64,000 bases of DNA from Lentibacillus sediminis (GTDB lineage: Bacteria; Bacillota; Bacilli; Bacillales; Amphibacillaceae). Positions 61,393 through 64,000 of this stretch are shown here, in pieces. Under the pieces are notes generated by a model that made no database searches, was not told where the DNA came from, and saw only the letters and a program-made list of their open reading frames with translations. The stretch covers positions 1 through 64,000 of the forward strand of contig NZ_NIXK01000008.1 of NCBI RefSeq assembly GCF_002763455.1, read 5' to 3'. Position 1 is the first letter of the stretch. Each line of letters starts with the position of its first letter. The position numbers were made by a program, and so were the translations under genes.

Positions 61393-62658
61393 TTATAGAT
61401 TTATCAACTCATCAAATGTTGAGTTTGCAAGTTTATAGTATTTAACAGACTCTTTATACTTACCAAGTGACTCATAATGTTCAGCTAACATGTTTGAGTA
61501 TGTGACCAAATTGGCATAATCCTTGTTATCCATTAAGTAAGGTATAAAGTCATCCGTTACTAGCTTCCTAAACTTCTCGTGGTCTTCATTAATAGCATAA
61601 GTGTATGTTTGTATAACATAATCAAATAGCTCTGTATATATATCTTTTTTTGCTACATCAAGGATTTCGTGTGCTTTATTAATCATGTTCTCTGTCTTTT
61701 CATAGTTATCAATACCGTAATATTCTTTAATAAGCGCAGTAATTGCACCTAACCTTTCACTATGGGCAACTTGTTCATCTTCAGCTACCTCAAGAAAGTA
61801 ACTTATTGCTTCATTGGTCTCGTTAATTGCTGAATGTAGGTATCCTAAATTAAGATTAGTTAGTTGAATTACTTGTTTATCTTTATTTAATTGGCCTAGG
61901 TGCTTTGCCAAATTATAATTCTTAATCGCTTTATCGTACATTTTTATTCTTCGGTATGCTATCCCTAATACAATGTGGCACTGAGCACATCGATTAAAAT
62001 TATATTCCCTTTGAAAAACATCCATAGCCTTATTGGCATAATCAATGACTTCCAAGGTATTACGCAATTTACTATGTGTAACAGCTATAATGTATTGCAA
62101 ATCTCCTATTTCTTTATCTTCAATATCAATTTGATTTAATTTTTCCTCGGCCTGTTCATATAATTGCATGGCTTGATTAAAGTCACCACTTGCCGAGTTA
62201 TAATTCCCCCGATACTTAAACCAGTAAAACTGCTCCACATGATTAAAAGATGGGGCCATTTCATTCAATTCATTAATCACATTGAGCGCTTCCTTAAACT
62301 CACCTAGCACCAAGTAATAACGAATCTTATGAATCTCAAACATTACCAGCCCGCCGCTCAGGCTGCGGTTCATTACTTCTTGGAGTTCATTGTAAAGAGA
62401 AACAATTTCCTCCTTATCATTCACAGCGAACAGCATGCCGTACCAGCGCTTGCATTTTTCCTGTGTGTCTGCATCAAGTTCATTATTCATTTGAACGCCC
62501 AGTCGGGTGCAGAGCATTTGCATGATCTCAGGGCTTGCGTCTGTTTTCTTGTTCTCAATTTTCGATAGATAGGATAAGGAGACGATCCCTTTAGCCAATT
62601 CTCCTTGTGTCAATTCTTTTTTCTGACGATGTAGTTTGATAAAGGATCCCATTTCCAT
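61393..62658 (-). CDS. RRNPP-family peptide-responsive regulator (NprR/PlcR-like)
   Basis: A 421-residue cytoplasmic regulator. Residues about 5-60 form an HTH_3 domain: SFIKLHRQKKELTQGELA and SYLSKIENKKTDASPEIMQ. The rest is a chain of TPR helical repeats, for example YFLVLGEFKEAL-type units at YYLVLGEFKEALNVI, YKSASGDFNQAM-like NYNSASGDFNQAMQLYEQA and YRRIKMYDKAIKNYNLAK. Length and HTH sequence are close to NprR of the B. cereus group. In that family re-imported peptide binds the TPR groove and changes DNA binding. The start ATG follows GGGGTGGG. The pro-peptide gene lies directly downstream. Confidence 0.88.
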   Translation of the reverse strand: MEMGSFIKLHRQKKELTQGELAKGIVSLSYLSKIENKKTDASPEIMQMLCTRLGVQMNNELDADTQEKCKRWYGMLFAVNDKEEIVSLYNELQEVMNRSLSGGLVMFEIHKIRYYLVLGEFKEALNVINELNEMAPSFNHVEQFYWFKYRGNYNSASGDFNQAMQLYEQAEEKLNQIDIEDKEIGDLQYIIAVTHSKLRNTLEVIDYANKAMDVFQREYNFNRCAQCHIVLGIAYRRIKMYDKAIKNYNLAKHLGQLNKDKQVIQLTNLNLGYLHSAINETNEAISYFLEVAEDEQVAHSERLGAITALIKEYYGIDNYEKTENMINKAHEILDVAKKDIYTELFDYVIQTYTYAINEDHEKFRKLVTDDFIPYLMDNKDYANLVTYSNMLAEHYESLGKYKESVKYYKLANSTFDELINL

Positions 62659-62756
62659 CTATTTACCCACCCCAATATCCTTATTGGCTTTCTTAAATGG
62701 TATATTTACAGTATAACATTACTTTCAGAGAATTCATATTGGGAAAATCAAACGAA

Positions 62757-62880
62757 ATATAGGCCTTTTTTGGCTAAAAAACAGCTTAAAAACTGCTCGA
62801 TTTTCCTGGGAGAGGAAAATTGACCCCTTTTTGACCGAAATCAGTCAAAAAGAGGCCAATGAGTTTTCCTGTCAAGAAAA
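62757..62880. other. hairpin-rich region upstream of the RRNPP gene
   Basis: Contains GATTTTCCT / AGGAAAATTG (62799-62821) and CTTTTTGAC / GTCAAAAAG (62828-62856), two stable stems close together. They lie between the rocA relic and the receptor gene and may be an old rocA terminator or receptor control sites. Confidence 0.45.
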
Positions 62881-62883
62881 AAT

Positions 62884-63030
62884 TTACAACATTTTAGAAG
62901 TTGTTTTTCCTTGCATATGATGGATCAGGTAATCCGGCCCACCTGCTTTGGAATCTGTGCCAGACATATCAAAGCCGCCAAATGAATGGTAGCCGACAAA
63001 CGCAGCTTTATTTATATGAGATAGGTGTAG
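62884..63030 (-). pseudogene. rocA: 3' relic of a 1-pyrroline-5-carboxylate dehydrogenase gene
   Basis: A frame ending at TAA 62884 encodes the last 45 or so residues of a RocA-type P5C dehydrogenase: [19 protein letters not shown], then [20 protein letters not shown]. This C-terminal block is highly characteristic of the family. The upstream 1.4 kb of the gene is absent; the match fades near 63030, where the 125-bp repeat region begins. It is a deletion remnant. Confidence 0.82.
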
Positions 63031-63082
63031 GGACGTTGTTATTTGGTTGGAAACAATTTTGAAAAACTACAAAGCACAATCC

Positions 63083-63212
63083 CAGCGGAGGAAATATACG
63101 GAGACTCCTGCGGGAAGAAAAGCCTAGGCGAGACCGCGAAGTGCGTCAGCACAAGGGGGCTCGGCAGCTTCCCGCGGAAAGCGTAGTATATTTCCGCAGC
63201 GGCGGGCTATGT
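63083..63212. repeat. about 125-bp palindromic repeat, copy 4
   Basis: Begins CCCAGCGGAGGAAATATACG and ends AGTATATTTCCGCAGCGG. Inner blocks are GACTCCTGCGGGAA, GGCGAGACCGCG, GGGGGCTCGGC and CCCGCGGAAAGCG. Close to copy 3. It lies beyond the 3' end of the camS-like gene and beside the rocA relic. Confidence 0.9.
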
Positions 63213-63222
63213 CACTATATCT

Positions 63223-64000
63223 CTAATCAAAAATATGCACAGACGGTTCTTCCGCTCCAGCCTCGCGAAAGATCACACTTTCCACGTTTTCGCCAGTCAT
63301 CACTTTAATCTCCAGATCATAATAATTGGCAAACATATCCTGCACCAGACCAACGGCATACTGGGTAAAACCAATCACTTCCGCTTTTCCGTAAAATTCA
63401 ATCGGTATCTCCAGTGTCAGCTGCTGCAGTTCCTCATCAACGTAGAAACCTTCACCAATTACCCCGACATAATTAGGGAAAAACTGGGCGATTTCATTTC
63501 CAAAGCTTGTCACAATTTCATGATCTTCAAAGTATTTCTCTTGCCCTTCCGCTGACGGGAACAGAATATTTTCTTCATTTACTGTTTCCCATTCCTCAAT
63601 CGAATTGCCGTCTGCCGAAATGGTTGTTTTGGCAACAAAGTTTCCTGGTACTGGGGAGGACTGTTCTTCCTCACGATAAAGAGCAAACAGGATCGGCACA
63701 TTTTCCAGTCCTTCAATCTGGCGGACACGATCGAGGACTTCCTGAGCAATCTGGCTACCCTGCTGCATCATTTCATCCAGCGGAATGTCTTCATAATAGT
63801 AAGGTCCTCCGGTTTCTGTCTGGAAACGGTAGACAGATTTTAAGGCCAGGCCGATGGAAATCCCGGCAAGTTCGACCGAGTTATCTTCCCGCTGCACCAC
63901 ATAATTCTGTTCAAGAATATGGGATAGATAGCGCGGGTTCTCCCGGTAGGTATCCTCATTTGCGCCTTCTTCTATTACCGGATTCAATTCGTCAATCCAA
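63223..64000 (-). CDS. CamS family sex-pheromone-like lipoprotein (YerH-like), 5' end beyond window
   Basis: The C-terminal 259 or so residues of a CamS-type protein; the frame is open at the window edge, so the signal peptide and lipobox are not visible. Landmarks are GISIGLALKSVYRFQTETGG, GSQIAQEVLDRVRQIEGLENVPILFAL (seen in part as EVLDRVRQIEGLENVPI) and IEFYGKAEVIGFTQYAVG. In staphylococci and enterococci the leader peptide of CamS is processed to a short pheromone; the protein function is unknown. In B. subtilis yerH also lies near gatCAB. The gap between them is occupied here by the rocA relic and signalling cassette. Confidence 0.85.
   Translation of the reverse strand, partial: WIDELNPVIEEGANEDTYRENPRYLSHILEQNYVVQREDNSVELAGISIGLALKSVYRFQTETGGPYYYEDIPLDEMMQQGSQIAQEVLDRVRQIEGLENVPILFALYREEEQSSPVPGNFVAKTTISADGNSIEEWETVNEENILFPSAEGQEKYFEDHEIVTSFGNEIAQFFPNYVGVIGEGFYVDEELQQLTLEIPIEFYGKAEVIGFTQYAVGLVQDMFANYYDLEIKVMTGENVESVIFREAGAEEPSVHIFD

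Overview
The window is chromosomal DNA from a low-to-moderate GC, spore-forming member of the Bacillaceae. It holds a CtsR-controlled clpE, a PdaA-type deacetylase, a sigma-B promoter, a des-desK-desR membrane-fluidity locus and the gatCAB-dgkB-rlmCD block in an arrangement familiar from Bacillus subtilis. Codon use, the YuiF-type transporter and the dispersed intergenic repeats fit a salt-tolerant genus of the Oceanobacillus/Virgibacillus type. That genus guess is an inference; no rRNA or tRNA gene lies in the window.

Layout. 1-5.7 kb: a 20-bp tandem repeat array, clpE with two promoters and three CtsR boxes, an acyl-CoA synthetase, a sigma-B stress gene and pdaA. 6-10.9 kb: a YuiF-like transporter and des/desK/desR. 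10.9-17.9 kb: a block with B. subtilis yfk-type genes (yfkD, yfkF, yfkH, yfkI-like), an OsmC protein, a polar amino-acid ABC transporter without an ATPase, and glutaminase. 18-22 kb: a plsC-like relic, a NERD protein, a CAP-domain secreted protein and an MreB paralogue (probably mreBH). 22-27.8 kb: the kynureninase / formamidase / tryptophan dioxygenase operon, followed by a neurotransmitter-symporter-family transporter and CoA-disulfide reductase. 28-36.5 kb: a C45 acyltransferase-like protein, YfmR (ABC-F), a TlpA/ResA-like thioredoxin, a P1 peptidase, and a MerR regulator broken by two frameshifts and coupled to a VC0807-type membrane protein. 36.5-38.4 kb: a small HTH protein, a candidate type I toxin-antitoxin pair, a GNAT acetyltransferase and a broken nucleotidyltransferase-like gene. 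38.4-46 kb: D-serine dehydratase, a GntR-ABC operon with a clear operator, a DUF418 protein and oligopeptidase B. 46-53.7 kb: a short-chain dehydrogenase, a relic of a second oligopeptidase B, two luciferase-like monooxygenases plus an FMN reductase divergent from an HxlR regulator, a methyltransferase, an MFS pump and a winged-helix regulator. 53.9-61 kb: dus, rlmCD, dgkB, gatB, gatA, gatC. 61-64 kb: a cell-to-cell signalling cassette (a TPR-HTH receptor plus a secreted 47-residue pro-peptide), a rocA 3' relic and the 3' part of a CamS-type lipoprotein gene.

The most notable items are: (1) the RRNPP-type receptor with a 47-codon pro-peptide gene absent from routine ORF calls; (2) a 51-codon gene at 37.0 kb with an almost full-length Shine-Dalgarno sequence locked in a hairpin, and a convergent antisense RNA with its own promoter and terminator; (3) the tandem CtsR-boxed clpE promoters; (4) six broken or relic genes, five of which are visible only after joining frames or reading short remnants; and (5) three families of non-coding repeats (20 bp, 52 bp and about 125 bp) placed between genes.
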